A DNA stretch of 64,000 nt, from NCBI RefSeq assembly GCF_003206575.1, contig NZ_PZJO01000005.1, forward strand, positions 219,476 through 283,475, read 5' to 3'. This DNA comes from Salinicola endophyticus. GTDB lineage: Bacteria; Pseudomonadota; Gammaproteobacteria; Pseudomonadales; Halomonadaceae. The notes under the pieces are model-generated. The model was not told the DNA's origin. It made no database searches and worked only from the letters and a program-made list of their open reading frames with translations. Made by a program: the position numbers and the translations under genes. Below are positions 19,248 to 29,083 of this stretch, piece after piece. The number at the start of each line of letters is the position of its first letter. Position 1 is the stretch's first letter.

Positions 19248-19430
19248 TAGTAGGGACCGCCGTCACGCGGACATCGTCAGGGTGTCACGTCAATGCGCTA
19301 TTGGTCTGGCTAGCACGTCGCGGTGGGTGGGCTAACGTCGGTTATCGCGACAGCCGTGCGCGGGCCCGCAGGATCAAGGTGCGGCCCAGGTCGTCAATGC
19401 AGGCTGACGCAGGTGTTCGGGAGGCTTTAC

Positions 19431-21029
19431 ATGGTAAAGGCCGCGGTTCAGGGAAGGAGAGCCCAAAACGATGAGCCGAGCGAGCGGCCACACCCCCGCG
19501 ATCTAGTGCCGCGCGGGCCAGGTACGCAGACCCCCTTGCCGCGATTGCGGCCGGTCGCCCCCGGACGCGACCGGCGTGTTCTGTTCGTCACCACCGAGAT
19601 TGCCGATTTCATCAAGGCCGGCGGACTCGGCGACGTCTCCGCCGCGCTGCCGCGTGCGCTCAAGCCGGGGTACGACGTGCGCGTGCTGATGCCCGGCTAC
19701 CGGCAGATTCTGAGCGCCGGCAAGCCCATCGTGCGGGTGGCCCAGCTGCCCGCCAGCCACGCACTGCCGGCCTGCGATATCGGGCGTCTGGTGTGCGACG
19801 ACGGGCTGATCATCTATCTGGTGCTTTGCCCATCGCTCTACGATCGTGACGGCAACGCCTATGGCGACGACTTCGGCGTCGGCTGGGCCGACAACGACAT
19901 CCGCTTCGCGCGTCTGGCGCTGGCCGCCGCCGCGATCGTCAATGATCCGGCACTGCTCGAGTGGCAGGTGGATCTTCTGCATCTCAACGATTGGGCCACC
20001 GGGCTCACCGCCGGCTATGTGCGCTGGCTGGGGCGGCGCTACGTACCTTCGGTCTACACCATCCACAACCTTGCCTACCAGGGTGTGTTCGGGGCCGATC
20101 GCCTGGAGCCGCTGGGCATCCCGCCGAGCGCCTTCCATATCGATGGCGTCGAGTACTACGGCCAGCTCTCGTTCATGAAGACGGGGCTCTCCTACGCATC
20201 CCATGTCACCACCGTCAGCAACAACTATGCCCGGGAGATCACCACCCCCGAGTTCGGCTGCGGGCTGGAGGGGCTGCTCGCCAAGCGCGCGCTGGAGGGG
20301 CGGCTCAGCGGCCTGCTCAACGGGATCGATGATCGCTGGGACCCGCGCCACGATACTCACCTGGCACCTAACTTCGGCATCAACGACTGGCACGGCAAGC
20401 GCGCCAACACCCAACGCGTGCGGCGCATGTTCGGGCTCGACCCGAGCGGCGGCCCGCTGTTCGCGGTGGTCTCCCGGCTGGTGTCGCAGAAGGGGCTCGA
20501 CCTCACCTGCGAGATCGCCGATACCCTGGTCGCTGCCGGCGGCCAGCTGGTAGTGATCGGGCGCGGCGAATATGCCATCGAGCAGTCACTGGTGGCGCTG
20601 GCGGGGCGCCACCCCGGCCAGATCGGGGTCAATATCGGTTTCGACGAGGGCGAGGCGCGCCAGATCTACGCCGGCAGCGACTTCCTGCTGATGCCGTCGC
20701 GCTTCGAACCCTGCGGCTTGAGCCAGCTCTATGCCCAGCGCTTCGGGTCGCTGCCGATCGCCCACCGCACCGGCGGCCTTGCCGACACCATCCAGGATGG
20801 CATCAACGGGCTGCTGTTCGACGAGATGACGCTGGAGGCCTATCGCGCCACACTGCGCCGCGCCTTCGATCTGTTCCACGCCACCGATCTGTTCTACGCC
20901 ATGCGCCGCGCGGCCATGGCCGGGCGCCTGCACTGGCGCCAGGCCGTGGTGCCTTATCGCCGGCTCTACGCCGAGCTGCTGGCGGAGACCTCTCCCGCCA
21001 GCAGCAGCGACCACGGCAGCGCCCGATGA
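19431..21029 (+). CDS. glgA: Glycogen synthase
   Basis: GT5 glycosyltransferase transferring glucose from ADP-glucose to growing alpha-1,4-glucan. It has 532 residues from ATG 19431, preceded by GGGAGGC. The first 50 residues are a basic, proline-rich extension not found in E. coli GlgA. The catalytic part starts VLFVTTEIADFIKAGGLGDVSAALP, a variant of the KTGGL sugar-nucleotide motif (Ala for Thr). The C-terminal motifs PSRFEPCGLSQLYAQRFG and RTGGLADTI contain the conserved glutamate and the second loop. First of five genes that overlap by 4 nt each. No glgC is in the window. Confidence 0.93.
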   Translation: MVKAAVQGRRAQNDEPSERPHPRDLVPRGPGTQTPLPRLRPVAPGRDRRVLFVTTEIADFIKAGGLGDVSAALPRALKPGYDVRVLMPGYRQILSAGKPIVRVAQLPASHALPACDIGRLVCDDGLIIYLVLCPSLYDRDGNAYGDDFGVGWADNDIRFARLALAAAAIVNDPALLEWQVDLLHLNDWATGLTAGYVRWLGRRYVPSVYTIHNLAYQGVFGADRLEPLGIPPSAFHIDGVEYYGQLSFMKTGLSYASHVTTVSNNYAREITTPEFGCGLEGLLAKRALEGRLSGLLNGIDDRWDPRHDTHLAPNFGINDWHGKRANTQRVRRMFGLDPSGGPLFAVVSRLVSQKGLDLTCEIADTLVAAGGQLVVIGRGEYAIEQSLVALAGRHPGQIGVNIGFDEGEARQIYAGSDFLLMPSRFEPCGLSQLYAQRFGSLPIAHRTGGLADTIQDGINGLLFDEMTLEAYRATLRRAFDLFHATDLFYAMRRAAMAGRLHWRQAVVPYRRLYAELLAETSPASSSDHGSAR

Positions 21030-22315
21030 GCGGCGTCGGGAGCGGTGCGGCGTCCACCGCCGCGGCCTACGACTTCGGCGCCCTGCGCTGGTGGCTGATG
21101 GCGTCGATGGCGCCGCCGCCGGGGGTGCCCGACGACACCGACTGGCGCTGGGACGACGGCGACTGGATGCGGGTGCGCGGAGCGCGACACCATGGGGATC
21201 TGCCGCTCGCTTTCTACTGTCTCGATGCCGCCGAGTGGTACGCCTCGCGTTTCTCGCCGCCGCTGCGCTGGGACGCGCTGATCCAGGAACTGGTGCCCTA
21301 CGTGGCGGATCTCGGCTTTACCCATGTCGCCTTCGACGCGGCGCTATTGGCCGAGCGTGATGCGGTCATTCGCAGAGTGGTCGAAACCTGTCATATCGCG
21401 GGTGTCGGGGTGGTGGTGAGCCAGCCTGTCACCACGTCTCAGAGCCTCGAGCGCTGCCGTCGGCTGCACGTCGATGGCGTGCATACCCCGACGGATGGCA
21501 CGGAGGCCGGCCACTGCCGGCTATTCGTCGATGACGGTCGGGCGGATGTCACTCTCGTTTTCCAGCCCGCCTGGCAGGCGGCACTGAGCGACTATCTGGC
21601 GCGTCCGCCACTGGCGCGCTGCCGCCATCACGCTGAGTGGATCGCGGCGCTGACGCCTTCTTCCAGGGGGCGTGGCCTGCTGGCACAAATGCCCGCCCCG
21701 GAGGTGCCCCTGGGGGCGTGGCGCCAGCGCGTGCACGGTGACGCCTGGCAGCGTTTCGCCAACCTGCGGGCGGCGCTCGGCATGATGTGGGCGCTGCCCG
21801 GCGAGAAGTGGCTGGGGATGGGCGTCGAGCTGGGTCAGGTGCTGGCCGAGCGCTTCCCCGAGGCGATCCACTGGCCGCTGCTGTTCGAGAGCCGGCACGC
21901 CGGCATGCTGCGGCTGGTGGCCGACCTCAACCGCCTCTACGTCAACGAGCCGGCGTTGCAGATCCGCGACGACGGCGACAACGGTTTCGAGTGGCTGGTG
22001 CCCGACGATGGCCACAACAGCGTGGTGGTGTTCGCGCGGCAGGCCGACAGCGGCCATGCGACGCTGATCTGCGTCAGCAACTTTCAGGCCTGCGTGCACC
22101 AGACCTATCGCTTCGGTGTCCCGGCCGGCGGGCGCTGGCGCGAGATCTTCAACAGCGACAGCGTCTTCTACGCCGGCAGCAACGTGGGCAACGGGCGCAG
22201 CCTCAAGGCCCTTCCCGAGCCCAGCCATGGTCAGGCGCAGTCGCTCACGCTGACGGTGCCGCCGATGGCCACGCTCTTTCTGCGCCATGAAGTCTGGCAT
22301 GGAGACACCCCATGA
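21026..22315 (+). CDS. GlgB-derived pseudoenzyme (catalytically dead branching-enzyme-like protein)
   Basis: 429 residues. By eye it aligns with the genuine GlgB at 31904-34126. Residues 36-75 match the start of the GlgB barrel, and 80-135 (RWDALIQELVPYVADLGFTH ... AGVGVVVSQPV) match its [19 protein letters not shown] ... [11 protein letters not shown]. Residues 239-266 ([20 protein letters not shown]) and the whole C-terminal beta domain (FNSD ... YAGSNVGN ... GQAQSLTLTVPP) also match. The CBM48 domain and the middle of the barrel are cut down. The nucleophile region reads VDGVHTP instead of DGLRVDA, no AEES motif remains, and the SHDE motif is missing, so all three catalytic acids are gone. 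Start and stop overlap glgA and treZ (ATGA). A glucan-binding or scaffold role is inference. Confidence 0.85.
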   Translation: MSGVGSGAASTAAAYDFGALRWWLMASMAPPPGVPDDTDWRWDDGDWMRVRGARHHGDLPLAFYCLDAAEWYASRFSPPLRWDALIQELVPYVADLGFTHVAFDAALLAERDAVIRRVVETCHIAGVGVVVSQPVTTSQSLERCRRLHVDGVHTPTDGTEAGHCRLFVDDGRADVTLVFQPAWQAALSDYLARPPLARCRHHAEWIAALTPSSRGRGLLAQMPAPEVPLGAWRQRVHGDAWQRFANLRAALGMMWALPGEKWLGMGVELGQVLAERFPEAIHWPLLFESRHAGMLRLVADLNRLYVNEPALQIRDDGDNGFEWLVPDDGHNSVVVFARQADSGHATLICVSNFQACVHQTYRFGVPAGGRWREIFNSDSVFYAGSNVGNGRSLKALPEPSHGQAQSLTLTVPPMATLFLRHEVWHGDTP

Positions 22316-24138
22316 GTACGCCCTCCGCCGTGCCTCCGCCGGACGCCCGTGTCGATACCTTCGTGCCGCGCTACGGCGCCCACCCCGATGCCGCGGGCGG
22401 CGTCTCTTTCCGGCTCTGGGCGCCGAGCGCCGATCGGGTGCTGCTGGAGTGCGAGGGACAGGTGCCGGTCGCGATGACGTCGGCCGAGGCGGGGGAGTTC
22501 GTCGCCCGGCTCGACTGCCCGGTGGGCAGCGCCTACCGCTACCGGGTCTTCGTCGGTGACGACGACACCGGGCTGGCGGTGCCCGATCCCGCCTCGCGGG
22601 CGCTGCGCGATGGGGTCGACGGCTGGTCGCTGGTGACCGACCCCAGCGCCTACACCTGGCAGCACCCGGCGTGGCGCGGCCGGCCCTGGGAAGCGTGTGT
22701 GATCTACGAGGTGCACCTCGGCGCCATCGGCGGCATGGCCGGGCTGGTACGGCGACTGCCGCAGCTGGTCGAACTCGGGGTCACGGCGATCGAGCTGATG
22801 CCGCTGGCCGAGTGTCCGGGTACCCGCAACTGGGGCTACGACGGCGTGCAGCCCTACGCCGTGGCCTCCTACTACGGCACCCCGCAGGCATTCCAGGCGC
22901 TGGTGGACGCCATTCACGATCACGGCCTGATGGTGTTCGTCGATGTGGTCTACAACCACTTCGGGCCCGATGGCAACTTTCTACCCCACTATGCCAAGGC
23001 ATTCTTCCGTGACGATGTGGCCACGCCCTGGGGCGCGGCGATCGATTTCCGTCGCCCTCAGGTGCGCCGTTTCTTCATCGATAATGCGCTGATGTGGCTG
23101 CTCGACTATCGCGTCGACGGCCTGCGCTTCGATGCGGTGCACGCCATCGGCGATCGCGACTTCCTGCTCGAGATGGCCACGACCCTGCGCACCCGGGTCG
23201 GCGGTGAGCGCCATGTTCATCTGATGCTGGAGAACGAGCACAACCAGGCGAGCCTGCTCGGTGGGGAGGGCTACAGCGCCCAGTGGGCCGATGACTGGCA
23301 CAACGTGATGCATGTGCTGCTGACTGGCGAGGCGGAGGGCTACTATGCCGATTTCGTCACCGACGCCACGGCCAAGCTCGCCACTGCGATGGGCGAGGGT
23401 TTCGTCTTCCAGGGACAGGCCACGCGCAAGGGTGAAGCGCGCGGTGAGCCCAGCGCCTGGTTGCCGCCGACGGCCTTCATCGACTTTCTGCAGAATCATG
23501 ACCAGATCGGCAACCGCGCCCTCGGTGAGCGCCTGAGCCAGCTGGCCGATGCCGATGCGCTCGCCGCCGCCACGCTGCTGCTGCTGCTGTCGCCCAAGAT
23601 TCCGTTGCTGTTCATGGGTGAGGAGTGGGGGTCGCGGCGCCCTTTTCTGTTCTTCACCGACTATCACGATACGCTGGCCGATGCGGTGCGTGAGGGGCGG
23701 CGGCGGGAGTTCGCCGAGTTCGGTGCCTTCGAGGACCCGGCCCAGCGCGAGCGTATTCCCGACCCCAATGCTCAGACCACCTTCGCCGACGCCTGTCTCG
23801 ACACGGCCGAGGCCGAGCGCCCCGAGCATCGCGACCAGTGTGAGCGCCTCACAGCCTGGCTGGCGCTGCGCCACGCCTGGGTGGTGCCGCGTCTGGCCGG
23901 TGCCCGGGCGCTGCGCAGCGAGGTGATCGGTGACGCCGCGGTGGATGCCTGCTGGCAGCTGGGGGATGGCAGTACCCTGCGTATCGCCATCAACCTGGGG
24001 CCGGCCGCGGTGAACCTCGCCGCGCCGGTGCCGCTGCTGGTCGCTTCGCACGCCGACGTGGCCGCGGCGCTTCGTGCGGAGCAACTGCCGTCCCGGCGCT
24101 GCGCGGTGTGGTTGGATGCTCGGGAGACCACGGCATGA
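22312..24138 (+). CDS. treZ: Malto-oligosyltrehalose trehalohydrolase
   Basis: GH13 enzyme that cuts trehalose from maltooligosyl-trehalose made by TreY. 608 residues: an N-terminal CBM48-like domain (SFRLWAPSADRVLLE, about 28-42), then the barrel with family marker YEVHLGAIGG and VVYNHFGPDGN. Catalytic candidates are Asp274 (DGLRFDAVHAI), Glu307 (LMLENEHN) and Asp397 (FLQNHDQIGNRA, the TreZ-specific form). ATG 22312 overlaps the stop of the preceding gene and its own stop overlaps malQ, so GlgA, the pseudoenzyme, TreZ, MalQ and TreY are probably translated as a coupled set. Confidence 0.95.
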   Translation: MSTPSAVPPPDARVDTFVPRYGAHPDAAGGVSFRLWAPSADRVLLECEGQVPVAMTSAEAGEFVARLDCPVGSAYRYRVFVGDDDTGLAVPDPASRALRDGVDGWSLVTDPSAYTWQHPAWRGRPWEACVIYEVHLGAIGGMAGLVRRLPQLVELGVTAIELMPLAECPGTRNWGYDGVQPYAVASYYGTPQAFQALVDAIHDHGLMVFVDVVYNHFGPDGNFLPHYAKAFFRDDVATPWGAAIDFRRPQVRRFFIDNALMWLLDYRVDGLRFDAVHAIGDRDFLLEMATTLRTRVGGERHVHLMLENEHNQASLLGGEGYSAQWADDWHNVMHVLLTGEAEGYYADFVTDATAKLATAMGEGFVFQGQATRKGEARGEPSAWLPPTAFIDFLQNHDQIGNRALGERLSQLADADALAAATLLLLLSPKIPLLFMGEEWGSRRPFLFFTDYHDTLADAVREGRRREFAEFGAFEDPAQRERIPDPNAQTTFADACLDTAEAERPEHRDQCERLTAWLALRHAWVVPRLAGARALRSEVIGDAAVDACWQLGDGSTLRIAINLGPAAVNLAAPVPLLVASHADVAAALRAEQLPSRRCAVWLDARETTA

Positions 24139-26237
24139 GCGCGCACGGCGCGGAAGCGGCGGCGCTCGAGACGTTGGCCGAGGCGGTCGGATTGATCCTC
24201 GCGTGGGAGGCCAGCGACGGCAGCCACTGCACGCTCGATGCCGAGCGTCAACGCCAGATGCTGGCACGGCTGGGTTGGCCGGCGGCAGATGCGGTCGAGG
24301 TGAACGCAAGCCTCGCCCGCTGGCGCGCGCAGAGTGCGCCCTACGCCTGGCCCGCGCTGCCGCCGCTGCTGATCGCCGATGCCGATGTGGCTTTCCCGAT
24401 GCCGCTCACGCAGGCCGCGGGGTTCGGCTTCAGCCTGCGCCTGGAGAGTGGCGAGACGCTCAGCGGCGAACTCGATGCGACAGGCTGTCTGCCGCCCATC
24501 GATGCCTGCGGCTATCACCGCCTGACCCTGTTCGGCCGCGACGGGGAGCGGCTGACACGGACCCTGGCGGTGGCGCCCGCGCGCTGTTTCACGCCCGCCG
24601 ACGTGCGCGCCGAGGGGGCTGCGGCCCGGCTCTGGGGGGTGGCGGTGCAGCTCTACTCGCTCAGACGTGAAGGCGATACCGGGATCGGCGATCTAAAGGC
24701 GCTCGACGAGTTGTGCATCGGTCTCGCCGGACAGGGCGCGGATGCGGTGGCGGTGAGTCCGATCCATGCGCTGTTCGCCGCCGATCCCCAGCGTTACAGC
24801 CCCTATGCCCCCTCCAGCCGGTTGTTCTACAACGTCTGGCACGCCGCCCCCGAGTGCGTCTTCGATGCCGCCACCGTGGCCTGGGCGGCGGCGCCCGAGC
24901 GCGAGTCTTTGGCCCAGCGCTCGCAGGCCGCGCTGATCGACTGGCCGGCCAGCGTCGCGCTCAAGCAGGCCCAGCTCGAGCGCCTCTACCATCACGTGAT
25001 GGTAGCGGAGGAAGCCCAACACTGGCATGCGCAGTTCGAGGCTTTCTGCGAGCGTGGCGGGGAGGCGCTGGAGCGCCACTGTCGTTTCGAGGTGCTGCAG
25101 GCCGAAGCCAAGGAGCGTGACTGGCGCCGCTGGCCGCCGGCGTGGCGTGATCCGCTTAGCGCCGAGGTGGAGGCCTTCGCCGATCGCCATGTTGAGGCGG
25201 TGCGCTTTGCCGCCTTTCTGCAGTGGTTGATGGCGGCCGGGCTCGAGCGGGTGCAGCAGCGCGCACGCGATGCCGGCATGGGAATCGGGCTGATCGCCGA
25301 TCTGGCGGTGGGGGTCGATCCCTGCGGCAGTCAGGCGTGGAGCTTTCCCGGCGAGCTGCTGACCGAGTTCAGTGTCGGCGCGCCGCCGGATGCGTTCAAT
25401 GCCCGCGGCCAGGATTGGGGTGTGGCGGCTTTTTCGCCGGCGGGACTGGCGAGCTCCGGCTACCAAGGCTTCATCGCCATGCTGCGGGCCGGTTTCGCCC
25501 ACGCCGGCGGGTTGCGTATCGACCATATCCTGGGACTGTCGCGGCTGTGGCTGATCCCCCAGGGCGAGTCCGCCGACCACGGCGCCTATCTGCGTTTTCC
25601 CCTCGACGACCTGCTGCGTCTGGTGGCCCTCGAATCCTGGCGCCACCAGGCGATCGTGATCGGTGAGGATCTGGGCACGGTGGAGGCGGGTCTGCGCGAC
25701 AAGCTTGCCAGCCGCGGGGTGCTGGGTATCGGCGTGCTCTGGTTCGAGCGCGATGGCGGCGACTTCCCGCCCGCCTCGGCCTGGCGCCAGGGCGTGCTGG
25801 CCACCACCACCACCCACGACCTGCCGACGGTGGCGGGGTGGTGGCAGGGGCGCGATCTCGACTGGCGCGAGCGACTGGGGCTGTTCGCTGATGGCGAAAC
25901 CCGGGCGGCACTCGACGCCGAGCGCGCACGTGACCGGGCGCGGCTGGCCGCGGTCTGTGGCGTCGCCGACACTTCCGCGCCGGCGACGGTGGTGGATGCC
26001 GCGCTCGGTCACATCGCCGCCACCCCGACCCCGCTGACACTGCTGCCGCTGGAGGACCTGCTGGCACTGACCGAGCAGCCCAATCTGCCCGGGACCCTCG
26101 ATGAACACCCCAACTGGCGCCGCCGGCTACCGCTGCCGGTGGCGCAACTGGTGACGCAGGAGGCGCTGCGGCGCCGCCTGGCGCAGATCCACGACCTGCG
26201 CGGTCACGCCGGGTCCCGACAAGGAGTGTCATCATGA
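24135..26237 (+). CDS. malQ: 4-alpha-glucanotransferase (amylomaltase)
   Basis: GH77 enzyme that transfers alpha-1,4-glucan segments between chains, rebuilding chains long enough for TreY. 700 residues, the long bacterial MalQ form with an N-terminal domain of about 160 residues before the catalytic barrel (GVAVQLYSLRREGDTGIGDL). Catalytic candidates: Asp463 (LRIDHILGL), Glu511 (VIGEDLGTVE) and Asp562 (TTTHDLPTVAGWW), with spacing like E. coli MalQ. ATG 24135 overlaps the treZ stop (ATGA). An in-frame upstream ATG at 24108 lies inside treZ and is not needed. Confidence 0.95.
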   Translation: MSAHGAEAAALETLAEAVGLILAWEASDGSHCTLDAERQRQMLARLGWPAADAVEVNASLARWRAQSAPYAWPALPPLLIADADVAFPMPLTQAAGFGFSLRLESGETLSGELDATGCLPPIDACGYHRLTLFGRDGERLTRTLAVAPARCFTPADVRAEGAAARLWGVAVQLYSLRREGDTGIGDLKALDELCIGLAGQGADAVAVSPIHALFAADPQRYSPYAPSSRLFYNVWHAAPECVFDAATVAWAAAPERESLAQRSQAALIDWPASVALKQAQLERLYHHVMVAEEAQHWHAQFEAFCERGGEALERHCRFEVLQAEAKERDWRRWPPAWRDPLSAEVEAFADRHVEAVRFAAFLQWLMAAGLERVQQRARDAGMGIGLIADLAVGVDPCGSQAWSFPGELLTEFSVGAPPDAFNARGQDWGVAAFSPAGLASSGYQGFIAMLRAGFAHAGGLRIDHILGLSRLWLIPQGESADHGAYLRFPLDDLLRLVALESWRHQAIVIGEDLGTVEAGLRDKLASRGVLGIGVLWFERDGGDFPPASAWRQGVLATTTTHDLPTVAGWWQGRDLDWRERLGLFADGETRAALDAERARDRARLAAVCGVADTSAPATVVDAALGHIAATPTPLTLLPLEDLLALTEQPNLPGTLDEHPNWRRRLPLPVAQLVTQEALRRRLAQIHDLRGHAGSRQGVSS

Positions 26238-28906
26238 GACCGATCCGGGCCACGGTGCGGCTACAGCTGCACGCCGGGTTCGACTTCGCCGCCGCGCGCG
26301 CCCAGGTCGACTATTATGCCGCGCTCGGCGTCAGCCACTATTACCTGTCGCCGATTCTCGCCTCACGGCCCGGCTCGACCCACGGCTACGATGGCGTCGA
26401 CCCGACCCGCATCGATCCCGAGCTGGGCGGCGAGGCGGGGCTAGCGACACTGGTCGAGGCGCTGCACGCCCGCGGCATGGGCATCGTCGCCGACATCGTG
26501 CCCAACCATCTGGCGATCGGCGTGGACAACCCCTGGTGGCAGGATATGCTCGCCCGCGGCCGCGCCAGTGAGTTCGCGCACTGCTTCGACGTCGACTGGG
26601 GCCGCGCGGATCTCGACGGCAAGCTGCTGCTGCCGCTGCTGGGCGAGCGCTATGTGGACGTGCTCGCCGCGGGGGAGCTGACGCTCGGCTGGGCGGAGGC
26701 GGCGCAGCGCTTCGAGGTGCGCTATCACGAGCACCGCTTTCCCATCGATCCGGCCCACAGCGCGGCGCTGATCGCACTGGGCGGGGCCGAGGCGCCCGAT
26801 CCCGATCTCAGCGCGGCGGATGTGTTCGAACCCGAAGCGATCCAGGCGGCGCTGGCGGCGTTCGACAGTCGTCACGAGAGCGGCCGCGCGCGGCTGCATG
26901 CGCTGCTCGAACGCCAAGCCTATCGGCTGGCCTACTGGCGCAGCGGTAACGATGCGCTCAACTGGCGGCGCTTTTTCGATATCACCGAGCTGGCCGGGGT
27001 GCGGGTCGAGGATTCACGGGTCTTCGCACTGTGCCACGACACTGTGCTGGGGCTGGTGGCGCGGGGCTGGATCGATGGCCTGCGTGTCGATCATATCGAT
27101 GGTCTGGTCGATCCCCGCGGCTATGGACTGCGCCTGCGCGAGTGTCTGGATGCCATCGCCACTCAGCGCGGTGAGGCGCGCATTCCGCTTTATGTGGAGA
27201 AGATCCTCGCCGGCCACGAGGCGCTGCACGCCGACTGGGGCGTCGACGGCACCACCGGCTATGAGTTTCTCGACACGGTCTCCGGGGTGCAGCACGACCC
27301 TGCGGGCGCGGCGCCGTTCGGCGCCCTGTGGCGCGAGGTGAGCGGACGCAGCGGTGATTTCGCCGCCGAGGTCGCCGCGGCCCGCGGCGAGATGCTCGCC
27401 GGCCCCCTGTGCGCCGAGTTCGAGCGCTGTGTCGCCGCCCTCGACATCCTCGCGCGCCAGCAGCCGGCGACCCGCGAGCTGAGCACACCGGCACTGCGCC
27501 GCGTCCTCCAGGCGCTGGCGATCTGTTATCCGGTCTATCGCAGCTACGCCGATCGCCATGGCCGCCCGCAGGCCGACGCTGCCGACTTCGCCCACGCTCT
27601 CGAGGGAGCCCGCGCCCGGCTCGACGCGGCCGATGCCGCCTGGCTGCCGACGTTCGACGACTGGCTCGGCGGGGTGGCACCGGCGACGCTCGAGGCGCCC
27701 AGCCAGGCGCTGCGCCTGCGCGCTATCGCCACCTTCCAGCAGCTCACCTCGCCGCTGGCGGCCAAGGCGGTGGAGGACACCGCCGGCTATCGCAGTGCGG
27801 TGCTCTTGTCGCGTAACGACGTCGGCTGCGAGGGAGCCCACTTTGCTTACCCGGTATCACAGCTGCATGCGGCCAACCGCGTGCGATTGGCACGCTTCCC
27901 GCACAGCCTGCTGGCGACCGCGACCCACGATCACAAGCGCGGCGAGGACGTGCGCGCGCGCCTGGCCGCGCTGAGCGAGTGCCAGGATCTGATCCCTCGG
28001 CTGCGTGAACTCGCCGATGATCCGCGTCTGGGCGCGGGCGCTGCGGGTGTCAGCGGCGGTGATCGTCTGATGCTGTTGCAGATTCTGCTTGCGGCCTGGC
28101 CCCTTGGCCTGGCTGCCGATGACGATGACGGTCTGGCGGCGTTTGCCGAGCGGGTGGCGGCGTGGCAGCAGAAGGCGCTACGCGAAGCCAAGCTGCATAG
28201 CCACTGGTTGGCCCCTGACGCCGCCTACGAGGAAGCCGCGGCAGCAGCGGTGCAACGTGCCCTGGATGGCGGGCAACTGACGCGGGATGTGGCGGCGCTG
28301 GCGGCGGCGCTCGACCTGCCCGGCGCGATCAACGGCCTGGCCCAGACCGCGCTCAAGCTGTGTGCCCCGGGGGTGCCGGATCTCTATCAGGGCACCGAGT
28401 TCTGGGACCAGTCGCTGGTCGATCCAGACAATCGTCGCCCGGTGGACATGCCCGCACGGCGCACGGCGCTGAGCGCCGACGCCACGCCGGTGGTGGCCTG
28501 GGCACAGTGGCGTGATGGTGCGGTCAAGCAGGCGCTGATTCGGCGCCTGCTGGCGCTGCGCGCCGAGTGGCCGGCGCTGTTCCTCGACGGCGACTATGTG
28601 CCCCTCGGGGTCACTGGCCGGCGTGCCGATCATGTCATCGCACTGGCCCGCCGTAACGCTGACGCCACCCTGGTGCTGGTGGTGCCGCGCCTGCCGCGAG
28701 CGCTGCTGGCTGCGGCCGATGGCATGGAACTGGCCTGGGACGATACTCGGGTCGAGCTCGCCGCGCTGGGGCTCGATGGGCCCGGCACGGCGTGTCTGAC
28801 CGCGACATCCGCGCCGGCCGATGGCCTGACGCTGGCGACCCACCTGACCGACTTTCCCTGTGGTGCCTGGCTGTGGCGTGACGCGCCGACATCCGGAACG
28901 CCATGA
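26234..28906 (+). CDS. treY: Malto-oligosyltrehalose synthase
   Basis: Intramolecular transglucosidase that turns the reducing end of maltooligosaccharides into a trehalosyl unit. 890 residues with the TreY N-terminus TVRLQLHAGFDF and YLSPILASRPGSTHGYDG. Catalytic candidates are Asp286 (DGLRVDHIDGL), Glu322 (LYVEKIL) and Asp566 (ATHDHKRGED), the last motif being TreY-specific. GVPDLYQGTEFWD near 710 is also diagnostic. It is the last gene of the glgA operon; ATG 26234 overlaps the malQ stop. Confidence 0.95.
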   Translation: MRPIRATVRLQLHAGFDFAAARAQVDYYAALGVSHYYLSPILASRPGSTHGYDGVDPTRIDPELGGEAGLATLVEALHARGMGIVADIVPNHLAIGVDNPWWQDMLARGRASEFAHCFDVDWGRADLDGKLLLPLLGERYVDVLAAGELTLGWAEAAQRFEVRYHEHRFPIDPAHSAALIALGGAEAPDPDLSAADVFEPEAIQAALAAFDSRHESGRARLHALLERQAYRLAYWRSGNDALNWRRFFDITELAGVRVEDSRVFALCHDTVLGLVARGWIDGLRVDHIDGLVDPRGYGLRLRECLDAIATQRGEARIPLYVEKILAGHEALHADWGVDGTTGYEFLDTVSGVQHDPAGAAPFGALWREVSGRSGDFAAEVAAARGEMLAGPLCAEFERCVAALDILARQQPATRELSTPALRRVLQALAICYPVYRSYADRHGRPQADAADFAHALEGARARLDAADAAWLPTFDDWLGGVAPATLEAPSQALRLRAIATFQQLTSPLAAKAVEDTAGYRSAVLLSRNDVGCEGAHFAYPVSQLHAANRVRLARFPHSLLATATHDHKRGEDVRARLAALSECQDLIPRLRELADDPRLGAGAAGVSGGDRLMLLQILLAAWPLGLAADDDDGLAAFAERVAAWQQKALREAKLHSHWLAPDAAYEEAAAAAVQRALDGGQLTRDVAALAAALDLPGAINGLAQTALKLCAPGVPDLYQGTEFWDQSLVDPDNRRPVDMPARRTALSADATPVVAWAQWRDGAVKQALIRRLLALRAEWPALFLDGDYVPLGVTGRRADHVIALARRNADATLVLVVPRLPRALLAAADGMELAWDDTRVELAALGLDGPGTACLTATSAPADGLTLATHLTDFPCGAWLWRDAPTSGTP

Positions 28907-29019
28907 GGGCGGCCTCCCGCGCCAGACCCGCTAAGCTGATAAAGCGGATGGCCGCGCCAGGCCACCGACCCATGTTCACCGCGAGGCAGGGATCGCCTCA
29001 TTTTTCGTCAATCCGCATA

Positions 29020-29070
29020 TAGAGGGTGTTCAGAAAGTCGACGAGGAAGGCATTTTGTGAGCACCCTCTA
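29020..29070. repeat. Short palindromic element in the DUF2934 gene leader (family A-like)
   Basis: A 51-nt element with perfect 9-bp terminal inverted repeats, TAGAGGGTG and CACCCTCTA. Its inside carries CAGAAAGTCGACGAGGAAGGC-like sequence, closely similar to the end of the longer elements at 34191 and 59887. It looks like an internally deleted relative. The right arm touches the AAGGAGA ribosome-binding site of the next gene. Confidence 0.6.
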
Positions 29071-29083
29071 AGGAGACATCGTC

